Below, in pieces: positions 28,250 through 39,276 of a stretch of DNA of 64,000 nt; the first letter of the stretch is position 1, and the number at the start of each line of letters is the position of its first letter. The notes under the pieces were generated by a model. It was given only the letters and a program-made list of their open reading frames with translations. It was not told the DNA's origin and searched no databases. Origin of the DNA: Dolomedes plantarius. Its lineage: Eukaryota; Arthropoda; Arachnida; Araneae; Dolomedidae. Position numbers and translations under genes: made by a program. The stretch lies in NCBI GenBank assembly GCA_907164885.2, contig OU015496.1, positions 102,447,068-102,511,067 on the forward strand. Direction: 5' to 3'.

Positions 28250-29767
28250 AGAGGATCATAATTAAACTTGGCCTATTCAGTTGGCCGTCTGTAGTTGTAA
28301 CTAAAAGGCGGATTGAGCTAAAATTTTACAGATAGACAATTCAAAGGATTCTCTGAATGATTCCGAAAATTTGCATAAGCATACGAATTCAAAGCGAATT
28401 CTGGGTATAAAAAGGATGACATCTAGTATGTATTATTCTTTCAGTTATGATGGCAGTTAAATTACAAGAACGTGTATCAAAACCAGGGAAATGCAGTTGC
28501 AGCTCTTCGCAAATTTCGACGTCAAAAGAAATTGCGTCGGGGTCCAATGTCTCCACAAGGTGGGAGAGACATGATATCTTGATTGGAAAGCACTGGGTGT
28601 TTGAGCGTTCAACGTGGCAGAGGGCGAAAACCTATCAGCGAAGCCATTAGGCTTATTATATATATATATCCGTTTCAAAAGTAGCAACAAGCGTTGTCGA
28701 GCAGTCACTGACAAATTATCATGGAGTCAGCAGTGCATGTGCAGTGTCACGACAATTAGACGTACCGTATAGCACCGCGCAGAAGATCCTGAGAAAAATA
28801 GTGAATATTTTACGGTATAAGATCAGCTACAACCAGCTTCTTACCGACAATGACCATCGCTTATCTTTTTCCCTGATTTATCTTGCCCGAATGGAAGTCG
28901 ATGACTCCTGGTCGTGGAACATTTTCTGGAGTGACGGGGCTCATTTTTATCTGAACGGAACTATGATCACCCAGAATTGTCGAATTTGGGCCTTGGAAAA
29001 TCCACGTGCCTTCTACACAATTCTGCAACACTCGCCTAAAGTTACCATCTGGTGTGGATTCACTTCCCAATTTATCCTTGGATGATTCTTTTTCGAAGAA
29101 CTTAAAGATAATGGCCCTGCCACATGTTCTGTAACAGCCCTTCGATATCGTGACATGCTCAACAGTTTCGTTTTACATCAACTCTAGCAGCGACAATGCC
29201 TTGAGTCTATTACTTTTATGCATGATGGTGCCCCTCCACTTAATGATGTCTGCGTGCAGAGGTTTTTGCGACAACGTTTTACAGATGACAGGATTATTAG
29301 CCGTTCGTTTCCTACTCCTTGGCCGGCCAGTTCTCCCGATCTCACTCCGTGGGATTTTTGGTTATGAGGCCATTTAAAGAACTTTCTTTATAAGGGGAAT
29401 GTTACAACTTTGGCTGACCTGAAGGACCGCATAACATTGTATGTTCGACAGATTACTGGCGATCAGCTGCGGTCCACTGTTGAACACGCTGTTCATTGCC
29501 TGCAAATTTTGCATACTAATGAGGGAGCCCACATTGGACATTTTTTTTGCATCGCTATGTAACGAATAGATTATGATTGAATTGGAATTGGTAGCTTGTT
29601 TCAATTATTTCCATGTAATGCGCCCTCTGGCGAACATTTTTGAACTATTTTTTTTTAATCTTTCAGCCCATTCTTTGAATTGCCTACCTGCAAAATTTCA
29701 GCTCAATCCGCCCTTTTGTTACAGATGCAGAGGGCACTGAATAGGCCAAGTTTAATTATGATCACCT

Positions 29768-29770
<3 letters not shown>
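28250..29770 (+). mobile_element. Mariner/IS630-like transposon with about 105-bp TIRs
   Basis: The left end (28251-28354) and right end (29666-29770) are inverted copies: 'gatcataattaaacttggcc' near 28253 against its complement near 29744, continuing through 'ggcggattgagct.aaattt'. The right end is bordered by TA repeats (29771-29803) and the left by 'atatataa', fitting TA targeting. The left outermost bases have decayed. It encloses one decayed transposase on the plus strand. Element length is about 1.5 kb, near complete. It is related to the element at 62.4 kb but has different TIR sequence. Confidence 0.88.
28447..29562 (+). pseudogene. DD37D-type mariner-like transposase, decayed
   Basis: Split across frames: 'NQGNAVAALRKFRRQKKLRR' (about 28480-28545, HTH region); then 'VPYSTAQKILRKIVNILRY' (28763 on); then 'FWSDGAHFYLNG' (about 28925), 'CRIWALENP', 'VTIWCGFTSQFILG'; then 'MHDGAPPLNDV' (about 29220) and 'SPDLTPWDFWL' (about 29335), ending at the TAA 29560-29562. 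The acidic triad would be D in 'SDGAH', D in 'HDGAPP' and D in 'SPDLTP'. By my count 37 residues separate the last two. The reaction in the family is cut-and-paste at TA sites. Defects: several frameshifts, stops at 29083 and in 'FWL*', a TA-repeat insertion near 28655, and 'DG' where relatives have 'DE' in the first motif. Confidence 0.82.

Positions 29771-29803
<33 letters not shown>
29771..29803. repeat. (TA)n microsatellite at a transposon edge
   Basis: Directly follows the right TIR. Confidence 0.95.
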
Positions 29804-29806
<3 letters not shown>

Positions 29807-30548
29807 ATGTATTATGAACATCATCCTATAACAAAACTTAAGTTACATATTCTGTGATAAACATCTGTCTTTTTTCCCCCACACATCCTTATTCTAGTTA
29901 TTGTAGTTATTGTACATAGAAAAAAGATACATATCGATATATAAAGTGATACTTTCAGGCCTAAAGTATGTTTTCTAGTGGAACCTCTTCGCCTCCGTCC
30001 ATTTCAGATGCAACAGTAAATCGATATATATTGACTTAGACCCAATAATGCGGAAACTTTGAGCTTACATTTACTGCTAGTGGACAAGTTTCATTTTTTT
30101 CTCCTTCGCTCAGATCAATGAACCAAAAGAATACATTATTGTTTATTGGATGAGATGTCATACACGATTGTTCAAAGGGGTTTATACTGTAGTCTTAATG
30201 TCGATAACCCCTGAATATCATAACGTAATACGTACTGATTTCTTTTGTATGATATTCACTATCGCACTGAAAGATTTTGAAATTGGAGAGTTGGAGATAA
30301 GCATTCAATAAATGAATAAATACTTAGTTTGGATAATGTAAAATATGTGAGTATATTTGTTTGACTGATATAAAGAGTATTGTAAATTTATTTGCTGCAG
30401 TTTGGGCCAAGCCAGTTACAAATAGGAATTTTTATAGATAACTTTCATCTAATTTGCCTCTCAATTTAATTTTTTAATTTGGTGAATGATATGATCCGAG
30501 TAACTAAATTTAAAACTCTTTTCAGATGACACTCATTATACTTCCTTA
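29804..30548. other. Non-coding DNA, nothing recognised
   Basis: No motif or repeat identified. Confidence 0.5.
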
Positions 30549-30694
<146 letters not shown>

Positions 30695-32011
30695 CAAGGT
30701 GCGCCTGTAAAGTAACCGGACAAATTAAAAGATCAAACGATAAAATTTAAAAATGTGAAAGAATAATCACCTGGCTAGGAAGAGTGACATCTAAATTTTT
30801 GTTAAAGCCATTTAAACTGGTTTTTTGGCCGTTTGCATATCGAAACGCCGTAATAATTTTCCTTTACTGAGAAGGCATTGTACAAAAATATTTGCTTCGG
30901 AATGGAACAACGTTGTAACATTAAATATTGTTACAAATTGGGTAAATCTGCTGCCAAAACTTTAGAGATGATTCGAACAGTATATAGTGATGCATTGTTA
31001 TCAAGAACACAAATGTATGAGAGGTACAATCGCTTTAAATGTGGGCGAGAAAGCACTGAAGATGAACCGAAGACAGGGCGCCCTTCAACTTCAAAGAATG
31101 AGGAAAATGTGTAGAAAATTCGTTCTTTGGTAAAAGTTGATAGACGTGTAACAACTCAGCAACTTTCAGACATGCTTGGAATAAGCAAAAAAAGCTGTAG
31201 ATTAATTTTAATGGAAAATCGGATAAAGAAATAAATTTGTCCTCGGTTCGTGCCTCGGATTTTGACAGAACATAAAAGGGAAGACAGAAAAGCTTGCTGT
31301 GAAGATTTGTTGACTACTGTGCAACGGGACAATTTCTCAAAGTGTATTATAGCAGGAGATGAGACCTGGTGTCTACGATACGACACAGAAACAAAAAGAC
31401 AAAGTACACAGTGGAAAAGACCGGCTTCTCCCATACAAAAATAAAGAAAGCGCGGATTTCAAAATCAAAGGTGATGCTGATTGCATTTTTTCATTAGAAG
31501 AAACCTATTCCCCACGAATTTGTCCCTGAAAATCAAACAATTACTCGGTGTTTTTACAAGGAGGTTTTTTTTATATTAAGAAGCAGGATAGTGCGTGTTA
31601 AGAGAGGAACTGTTTGGTTCTGGGCAATGGTTTCTTTTACACGGAAATGCTAGGCCCCATACAGCAATTTATATACAACAATATCTTGCTAAGCATTCAA
31701 TTCCAGTGATAAATCCCCCATAATATTCCCCCGACTTATCGCCAGCTGATTTTTTTCCTTTTTCCGGAGCTTAAGATGGCCATGAAAAGACTGAGATTTC
31801 AAAACGTCTCGGATATTTAATCAAATGTTACGCGTATTTTGCGAACGGTTAGTTCCAACGCCTATAAACAGTGTCTCGGTGACTTGAAGAAACGTTTGAA
31901 AAATTATATAGACTCTTCAGGCGATTATTTTGAAGGAGATAAATTTATTTGAAGGTGAGTAATATTTTTCTTATTTCTAAAATATTTCCGGTTACTTTAT
32001 GAGGCACCTTG
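30695..32011 (+). mobile_element. mariner element, full length but inactive
   Basis: The left end 'caaggtgcgcctgtaaagta' at 30695 (after TA) and the right end 'ttactttatgaggcaccttg' ending at 32011 are TIRs of about 28 bp ('gtaaccgg' next to each). The 1317-bp length is the usual mariner size and one transposase occupies the middle. (CA)/(TA) repeats flank it on the left and (TG)/(TA) on the right. The TA duplication is clear on the left and ambiguous on the right. Confidence 0.9.
30902..31952 (+). pseudogene. mariner transposase, many stops
   Basis: ATG 30902 ('MEQRCNIKYCYKLGKSA'); N-terminal HTH pair ('TLEMIRTVYSDALLSRTQMY', 'RFKCGRES', 'EDEPKTGRPST'); 'KVDRRVTTQQLSDMLGISKK' linker; catalytic 'IIAGDETWCLRYDTETKRQ' (about 31345-31400, first D and the typical GDETW motif); then a decayed middle; the C-terminal 'LKKRLKNYIDSSGDYFEGDK' ends at a TGA at 31950. 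In family members this is a DD34D cut-and-paste enzyme of about 345 residues. Stops occur at 31112 and 31232, around 31442 and onward, with frameshifts in the second half, where the second and third aspartates are no longer in one frame. 'GDETWCL' has C where V is usual. Confidence 0.9.
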
Positions 32012-32017
32012 TGTGTG

Positions 32018-32138
<121 letters not shown>

Positions 32139-33175
32139 TCCATAATTAAGGAAATAAATTTTATAATATCTAATTATTTTTTGGAGTAACTATTTATTGT
32201 TCTTTATTGAATACTTTTGGTGGCAATATTTATTGCTGTGATTCGTCATCTTTCAAATAACTGGAACATATTTCTTACTCTTCGTATTCTTACCGAGATC
32301 AGTACATTGTAAGGGAACTGGTTTTCCGAAAATAAAACAGCTTTACCGAAAACAAAAGATTCCTGTTTCACCCGACAGATGACAGCGATGGAATCTGACA
32401 TAAATCCAGAAGGAATACATTTATAAGGAATGGATTACGAAGTATGATTGTGAATACCTTGAAGTAAGCAAAACATCTCCTGATTTTAACCAATTTCTTT
32501 CAATCATGTCTCTTTGTAATCGAAAAGTTCCCAATTTAGTATCAGAGTATTATTCTTATTAACAATGAGTTATTGTGCACCGTATCTGCGGTATTGAATT
32601 TGAGGCAAATTAAGTCAGTGTTTTAATATAATAGAAATGGTGAATTTTATAATCCCTTGTAGCAAATTGAGTTTTATTTTCATGTTCTGACAAGGAATGC
32701 TTATAATTTTTAAAAAGATTTTTAAATCTAATTTTGGGAAAAATTGGCATTATTTCGAAAGCTCTAAATAGTTCATATCTTTCAGATAAATGCATATTTA
32801 TGTGGTGCAGTTAAGAAATGCCTAGTATTATTGAAAGAAACTTTAATTTGTTGCTTACTATAATAATAAATCTGTACTAAATACTCTGACCAATTTTTTA
32901 AAATTAGTATTTTCTAATATGATGTTTCACAGAGAAATATAACAGTGTACATACCAACTGCCATTGTTTATCTCAGTTTTATTTTTACCTTATAAAGAAA
33001 TGCATTATATTTTGTTTACTCTTTGGTTATTTTATTTGATTTCTTTCCTGTCACAGTTTTTGCAAAATACCTCATGATAACACCTATCTATAACACTTAC
33101 ACGCGCGATATAGGAACATCCAGTGTATGCAAATAGTTAGTAATGGACTGGGATAAGGGTAAGATCTTCTCTATA
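32139..33175. other. Non-coding DNA, nothing recognised
   Basis: AT-rich; no motif. Confidence 0.5.
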
Positions 33176-33300
33176 TACAGTTTCCTTCTAGGAGGTCAGA
33201 GAGCGTTGGAAGATTCCAGATGTCACCCTAGGGGAAGAGCGGTCAAAACTGTGGTGGCACCTAGCCAAGTCGGACTCCGACCCATTTGTACAGTAGTTAA
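33176..33300 (+). repeat. SINE family 1, body fragment
   Basis: Shares 'ccagatgtcaccctagggg', 'gtggcacctagccaagtcgg' and 'cagtagttaac' with other family-1 copies. The tRNA head and 3' tail are missing. The open frame across it (33143-33424) is fortuitous. Confidence 0.75.
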
Positions 33301-33747
33301 CTTAGAAAAGAAGAGATACCTATTAGTTAGTGAGCTGGTTGGATGGTTGATGGTTATTTACGACTGCATGATCGATCTTTTGCCACAAGAGGTCCAAACG
33401 GAGCCTATTTTAAACCTATTTTAGAAATAGGCCTATTTTAGAGCGCCGGATAATACCCTTTCCTTGTGGAATCCTTAGAAGTTAGAATTTTCATCTTATA
33501 ATTTATGCTCAATCTTTCTAGATGACATTGCAGGTAACGGATTTAAAAAGGAGAATTTGTTTTACGTAATCAAACGAGAGGTGGTGGAACGAAGTGACCA
33601 GAGTCTCGGGCCTTAGAGGTTAGAATCCAAAGTGAATGGAATGACAGATAAGAAGCAGTTAGGTTGGAATTTTCTGATTTGTCTGGCCATGGCAATATTT
33701 ACCGGAAATTCAGCAAATGCATTTTTTTCATTCTAGATGTTACTTAG

Positions 33748-33751
<4 letters not shown>
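33301..33751. other. Non-coding DNA with a weak tRNA-like stretch
   Basis: 33580-33640 contains a possible degenerate box A and box B ('gaggttagaatcc'), too decayed to assign. Confidence 0.35.

Positions 33752-33786
<35 letters not shown>
33752..33786. repeat. (TA)n microsatellite
   Basis: Short pure TA tract. Confidence 0.95.
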
Positions 33787-33790
<4 letters not shown>

Positions 33791-34429
33791 CTTAGTGATG
33801 TACTATTTTGAAACATACTTTTATTAATTATATTCTTAAAAAGTACTTATTTGAATAATTAAACTGATGTGTTTTATATTTATGTTCTCTAAACTATGCA
33901 GCCAGTTTATTATGTAAAAATATTTCGATATCTATAACACCCTAAATACATTTTCAGGAATATAATCCTATGCCTTAACGAAACTTCTGATATTTCTCTA
34001 TGTAAACAAAGAACTTTCTTTACTCGAGTTCCACAATAAAGAAAACCTATCCCAAGATCTTTCTTCTATCTTATATTTTTATTTCTCGGATGATATTTAG
34101 AAAAAAAAATACATGTAAAAAAAAAGTTCTTTCCCCGAGGATATTTTTAAAAGCAGATCCTCTTCATCTCTCTTCAAATTTTGGACGTTACATTGAACCG
34201 ATATTTGTCGATAAAGGCGCAATTCCACCGAAACTATGTGTTTGTGTTGAGTAACTCGGAATTAGTTTTATTTGTGGAGTAGAAAATATATTCTTATTTA
34301 TATAGTTATTATGGCGAGGAATTGCCAACCATTTATTTGAATTTTTTCACCCATAAATGAAATTCTTTTCAATGATTTTTGTGTACTTCGGTGCAGCTTT
34401 ATATGTTGATAAATGACTAAATAAACATG
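33787..34429. other. Non-coding DNA, nothing recognised
   Basis: No motif or repeat identified before the tandem array. Confidence 0.5.
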
Positions 34430-34990
34430 AAATATTTCCGATGTATTTTCATTTAAAATTACGGGAAAAGTAAATATTTAATAAATAAATAATTTTCGAA
34501 GTGCGCTTATAATACACAGTACCTTTTTAAAATAGATTAATAACCTAAACGTTAGGCGTGTAAAGTATGAATAATCCAAAATATTTTCAATTAAAAATTT
34601 GACAAAATTCAATATTTAATAAATAAATTGTTTTTGATATTCACTTATAATACCAAAATCCCTTTTAAAATAGATTTTTCATCTAAATGTTAGGTATGTA
34701 AAGTGTGAATAATCTAAAATATTTTCAATTAAAATAACTGGAAAAGTAATTATTTAATAAATAAATCATTTTTAAATGCATTTATAATTCACATTATCCT
34801 TTTAGAATTGATTTATAACAAAATATTAGGGATGTAAAGTATTAATAATCCAAAATATGTTCATTTAAAATTATGAGATAAGTCAATGTTTAATACCTAA
34901 ATGTTTAATACCTAAATTTTTTAAATTATCTTATACAATATCCATTTAAAATAGATTTTTTATAACCAAATTTTTAAAGATATATTAAGG
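34430..34990. repeat. Tandem array, four units of about 137 bp
   Basis: Landmarks 'aataatc.aaaatattttcaat' start at 34570, 34708 and 34844 (spacings 138 and 136), with an older first unit at 34430. Units also share 'atttaataaataaat' and 'cc.tttaaaatagatt'. The last unit has an internal 13-bp duplication ('aatacctaaatgt'). It is AT-rich and non-coding and lies just left of the element at 35239. Confidence 0.88.
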
Positions 34991-35238
34991 AAGTAAAGAC
35001 AGATAAAGAAATATACTGGTCGCTCGCCAAATTGGTTAAGTCGATGCAATAAAAAGGGGGATAAAAGAGATAAAATCATATAGAATGATTTAAAAATTCC
35101 CCTCATAATATAAATTCGAATACACATTCTAGAGTGTATTATTTCAGATGTAGCTTTTATATGCCGACATATAAAGTCTTATAAGTTAGAATATCCTTGA
35201 AATAATCATCATAATTATTGCAATTTTTGCGTGACTAA

Positions 35239-36212
35239 AGCCTATATTACACTATAAAAGTTCTTTGACAAAGATCTTTTATAAAGTTATTTTTGTAGGA
35301 GATGAGGCTAAATCTCTTAAAATTCGAGCTTTTTAAAATAGATTTATTATGCACCTACGGCTTAAGGGGAACCACCATAAAAGATTTCAGCTTCCAAGGC
35401 CCTTTGATTCCAGAGATACAGTGGGTTTCTTTTTTTTTGGGGTGGAGGGGGTAAACTCCTTAAAAATCAAGCTCTTAAAAATATTTATTGGTGTGTACCT
35501 AGGGTTTAAGGGGAACCACCATACAAAATTTCAGATTCCTAGGTGCTATGGTTCCAAAGATACAATGGGTGTTTTTTAGTGGAAGAAGGGGTTAAGCCTC
35601 TTTAAACCCCCTTAAAATTTGTATTTTTCAAAATGTTTTTAGTGGGCACCTAGGGCTTAAGGGGAACCACCATACAAAATTTCAGATTCCTAGGCCCTAT
35701 GGTTCCAAAGATACAATGGGTGTTTTTTAGAGGCAGAGGGGTTTAATCCCCTTTAAATCCCCTTAAAATTCATATTTTTTTAAAAATATTTCTTTGTGGG
35801 TACGTAGATCTTAGGAGTAACCACCATGCAAAATTTTATCATCCTAAGACTTTTGCTTCGAAAGATTTGTGTTTCTTTTAAGATACTCATTTTGAATATT
35901 TTTCGTGTATTTCTGTTTTGTCATTAGTACGCAATTTTTAATAAGAGCTAAAATTATTTCGAATCGAAATCTTGTTCTTCATCGGCCACGTTTTCAACAC
36001 ATTTGTATTTTTTAGTATGTTATTCCTCGAAATGTTTAAAACATCTGGGCACCGAAATCTTTTATAAAACTTTGACGAAGAGCCCAACTTTTACAAAAGA
36101 ACTTTTATAAAAGTTATCTTTTATCAAAGTTCAGGCATTACACTGTTATTTCTCGTCAAACTTCTTTTATAAAAGATCTTTGTCAAAGAACTTTGATAGT
36201 GTAATATAGACT
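35239..36212. mobile_element. PIF/Harbinger-like non-autonomous transposon
   Basis: The left end 'agcctatattacactataaa' (35239) and right end 'tgatagtgtaatatagact' (to 36212) are inverted copies extending about 50 bp ('gttctttgacaaagatcttt'). Both sides carry TAA (35236-35238 and 36213-36215), a 3-bp target duplication of the TWA type used by PIF/Harbinger elements. The superfamily call is inference from TIR plus duplication. The 974-bp interior has no transposase. Instead it holds four tandem repeats (35340-35885) and, near the right end, extra inverted pieces of the TIR (36055-36165, 'aaaagttatcttttatcaaag'). Confidence 0.8.
35340..35885. repeat. Four tandem units of about 150 bp inside the transposon
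   Basis: 'aaggggaaccaccata' with 'aaatttcagattcctagg' and 'ggttccaaagatacaatggg' recurs. The 'accacc' anchor falls at 35371, 35515, 35666 and 35820. The middle two units are nearly identical, the outer two diverged. An open frame through them (35349-35579) is a repeat artefact. Confidence 0.92.
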
Positions 36213-36582
36213 TAAGGGAATTAATCGATTTGAAAAGGGATAAAACAGCTAATCCAGCCTTCAAATTATTTTTTTCTACAGAAAAAAATATTGAAATAAT
36301 TGTTTAATTTTACAAGTACTTACTTCTGCTGCAGTTGGAGTGTAGTAGACTAATTTATTTTACATTTTCAAAAAAATTGAAAAAACTGTAAACTATTTAC
36401 CGTTATCGTCAAGTACTTGCTTCTGCATTTGATTTGCATTATTGCAACGATTTGCATTAGAGTATGGACTTGATTGCCTCTTGAAAAAATTTACTTACTT
36501 CCGATGGTCCAAACAAATTTTGTCACTGAGTAGTGTTAATCCTTATTATTTTGGAAATTCATTATGATTGTAAAAAGTTAGG
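36213..36582. other. Non-coding DNA, nothing recognised
   Basis: AT-rich; contains repeated 'acttgcttctgca'-like words only. Confidence 0.45.
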
Positions 36583-36719
36583 TTTGGTTTGGTTTTGAGC
36601 ACTACGGTCAACTTTTTACTACACGAAGGCTAATTAGACCGGGACATTCAGTTTAAAGACTATTCCGAACGGCTACAAACGTCCACGGAAAAAGTGGGAC
36701 TCGAACTCGCAGGATCTTA
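36583..36719 (-). repeat. SINE family 2, cut at a Tigger insertion
   Basis: Best copy of the body 'ggctaattagaccgggacat' with the complement of box B ('gggactcgaactcgcag'). It ends within a few bases of the Tigger element's left TIR, so the box A part has been lost or displaced. Confidence 0.75.
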
Positions 36720-37074
36720 ATACAGTTGACTCTCTGTTTAACGACTTTCAGGGGACCCTGAAAAATCGACCTTAAGTAGAGATCGTCCTTAAACAGAATT
36801 TGTGAATAAAACAACATTATTTTTCACTCTTTACAGGCTTAGGACTATCAATATATTTCTTAATATACTGGGTGTTTAAAAAAGTTATTTTTATTATAGT
36901 TATTATTTTATCAATAAAAAGTTATTTTAAATTATATTTAAAAAAGAATACAAACACTACAATCAATTAGGTTTTATAATGGTCAAAAAGTGCTGATTGC
37001 TTCATTTTTCACCTTGCTTTCGGTATTCTCTTTTCCAGATTTTCTAAACTGTGAAATGTGTCATTTTCCATATT

Positions 37075-37720
37075 CTATGTAATATAGCGTCGGAGATCAT
37101 CTAGAGCAGAAGTTGCATCTGTGTAAGACGGTGGCATTGTTTCATTTTCCGTGTCTTCAACTTTACCTTCTTCATCTGACACTGTGTTTTCGCTAACTAT
37201 ATCTTCATAAATTTGTTCAACATTTCTGTAATCTGTTGTCAAAACACATTCCTCACAGTTTTAGAAATCTTGAATTGAAACATCCTCATCTTCAACAAGA
37301 CTTCTCCATACTTCAGGGGAAATGTCGTCTTCGTTGATTTCTACATCCGTACTTTGCAGTTCCACTACAAGTACTTTGTGAATTCCAGCAACGCGAAAGA
37401 AGTTTTTTATTGTGGATGAAGAAACTTCTTTCCATGCTGATGTTATCATGTGCATTACTTCCAAGATCGTAAATTTTCTAATTTTCATACTATCAGCCGC
37501 ATTGTTTATTAATGGATGCTCTTGATTCATGAAACCATTGCAGTACTACCTTATCAAACTCTTTTGATCGGCTACATTGAATTTTCTGCCGTTCGGATTT
37601 GGATCCCAAACCAAATTTTTGTGATGCTTCAAGAATTTCCTCTTTGTTTACTAAAATGCCTTTGAGAGTAGACTCGGGTAGCTGAAGTTGTCTTGCGAAT
37701 TGAATTTTTGTATTGCAACA
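37075..37720 (-). pseudogene. Tigger transposase with catalytic core deleted
   Basis: Minus strand, in order: psq-type HTH ('IQFARQLQLPESTLKGILVN', 'KEEILEASQKFG') and the start of the CENP-B-type HTH ('FDKVVLQWFHESRAS', about 37520-37545); then a jump to the C-terminal end of the DDE domain ('MKIRKFTILEVMHMITSAWK', 'EVSSSTIKNFFRVAGI', about 37380-37490); then the acidic tail ending 'PPSYTDATSALDDLRRYI' at a TAG (37075-37077). The two HTHs bind the TIRs in the family. The three catalytic aspartates and roughly 250 residues are missing, the junction shifts frame, and a TAA at 37261-37263 breaks the tail. Dead; at most a former source of DNA-binding domains. Confidence 0.85.
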
Positions 37721-38013
37721 CTTTCTTCCCAGTCTTCAATATTTTCACCTTTTCGTGTAGCGTAAGATGCTTTCACTTTGATGCAATTTTGCTCTGCTCA
37801 CCTAGTATTCGTACTGGAATGAGCTCCTACACACAAACACGAATTATCTAAACATGAACACCTTTTTCCCGGAAGGAGAAGGAGAGCTGCTCTGAGAGAG
37901 GGCTGCTATCGGACAGTTCGTAAGTCACATGACAACAGATGGCAGGGACAATAGAGTGATTCAGCTCCCGCACTAAGAACTCCATGTAAGAATATTCGAC
38001 CTTCCGAGATCCC

Positions 38014-38987
38014 TGTAACCGTAATTGTTTATATGATTTTAAATGAAATTATTGGGATTGGGAGTTTATTATATTATTAATTTAATTTATTGGTTAAAGA
38101 TTGTGGTTAGTACATTGATGTGCTTCCCAAATAATGGAAATTAACTCTGGTTATATTGACAAATTAATTTATTGAATATTAACACACATAAATAATACAC
38201 TACAATATTACTAAATATTTCATCCTTCCTCTACACTTACTATATGTATACACTCATAATCAAATAATCAACACACTTTAAATCGATTTTGCGCGTTCAA
38301 TTAATTACTACTTATTCTTCTAATACATATACTTTACACCCTTAATTAATAATTGTCATCACTCTACTACTTGGCGCGCACTATCGTCATATATATACTT
38401 GATCAATATTTAGTTACTGCAACATCTATCCATATCCGCATTATCATTCATTACTTAGGACAAGGTAGCATGGCTTACGACAAAATTGGGAAACAACAGA
38501 CAATACCTCCGTTTGATGATACGTCGGGCACTGTTGACATCATAACGCTGGCAGTCGCATCTTGGTTTTAGACATCTCAAGAGTGGGATCGCAGGGCTTG
38601 GTTGATCACTGGAGTCTCGTATTCGGTTGACGCTCATTCATCTGTCGGTGGTATCGTGTTCTTTAACATCTCACAGGTGAGACCGCAGGGCTTAACTTGA
38701 TTTCTGGTGCCTCGTCTCGAATTGTAGCTCATTCATCTGGCGGTAGTATCGTGTTCAATATTTTTCTATATGGGCTACTTCGTTTCCATCTCTATCAACT
38801 CTATCACTATTTTCTCAATCCATCTCTATCAACCGTCACGTCTCAGTCTATCTCTATCAACCGTGAAGTCTCAGTCTATCTGTCGTGTAGCCTCTTTTTT
38901 CTTTTACTCAAAATGTCTTCCATTACTTAATTCTTCGTCCCGCCCACTCTGAAATTTCATTGGTGTCTCCAGTCCCTTTTCACAACA
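38014..38987 (-). mobile_element. 3' LTR of a minus-strand LTR retroelement
   Basis: On the minus strand the segment runs from 'tgttgtgaaaaggg' (38987) to 'caattacggttaca' (38014), i.e. TGT...ACA ends. It is preceded by a polypurine tract ('gaatgatggagggtgga', 38988-39004) as expected for a 3' LTR. An AATAAA lies near the downstream end (about 38170). That end is clearly related to the solo LTR at 41074-42534 ('tattcaataaattaatttgt', 'aagattgtggttagta'). Inside are two tandem copies of about 96 bp (38570-38762) and a short 'ctctatcaaccgt' repeat (38820-38890). Confidence 0.78.
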
Positions 38988-39276
38988 TCCACCCTCCATC
39001 ATTCGCTTGGGTTTTTAATTATTATTTCTTTGGTGACCATTCCTAGTTAAGGGGCGTATCTCTCTTCCTGACCGCTATTTCGTTGTTCCCACGGATGGAT
39101 TTCCTCTTCTTGTGGGGTCCACTTTTATGACCCTCAATAAATTCTGCCTCCCTGACTTGCAAGACTTTTATATCTGCTTTTATTTTCTTCCCTCTTTTGC
39201 GTTCTGAGCCCTCTTTCAGCGATTCGTTTATGGAATAAAATTGCTCTTCACTATTATTTACCATCATATCTTCCAA
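38988..39276 (-). pseudogene. LTR-retroelement internal remnant next to the 3' LTR
   Basis: Minus-strand frame 39043-39276 encodes a lysine/arginine-rich end ('GSERKRGKKIKADIKVLQVR', 'EFIEGHKSGPHKKRKSIRGN', ending 'RKRDTPLN') 50 bases before the polypurine tract. By position it is the last part of the element's polyprotein. No RT, integrase or protease motif remains, so gag, pol or env origin cannot be told. The 5' part and 5' LTR are absent. Confidence 0.5.

Noticed and set aside
33143..33424. 93-residue open frame
   Set aside because: Lies over a SINE body fragment shared with non-coding copies elsewhere.
35349..35579. 76-residue frame with internal similarity
   Set aside because: It reads through two tandem repeat units of a non-autonomous transposon.
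38353..38952. Several overlapping open frames
   Set aside because: They lie within an LTR; the sequence repeats there explain the openness.
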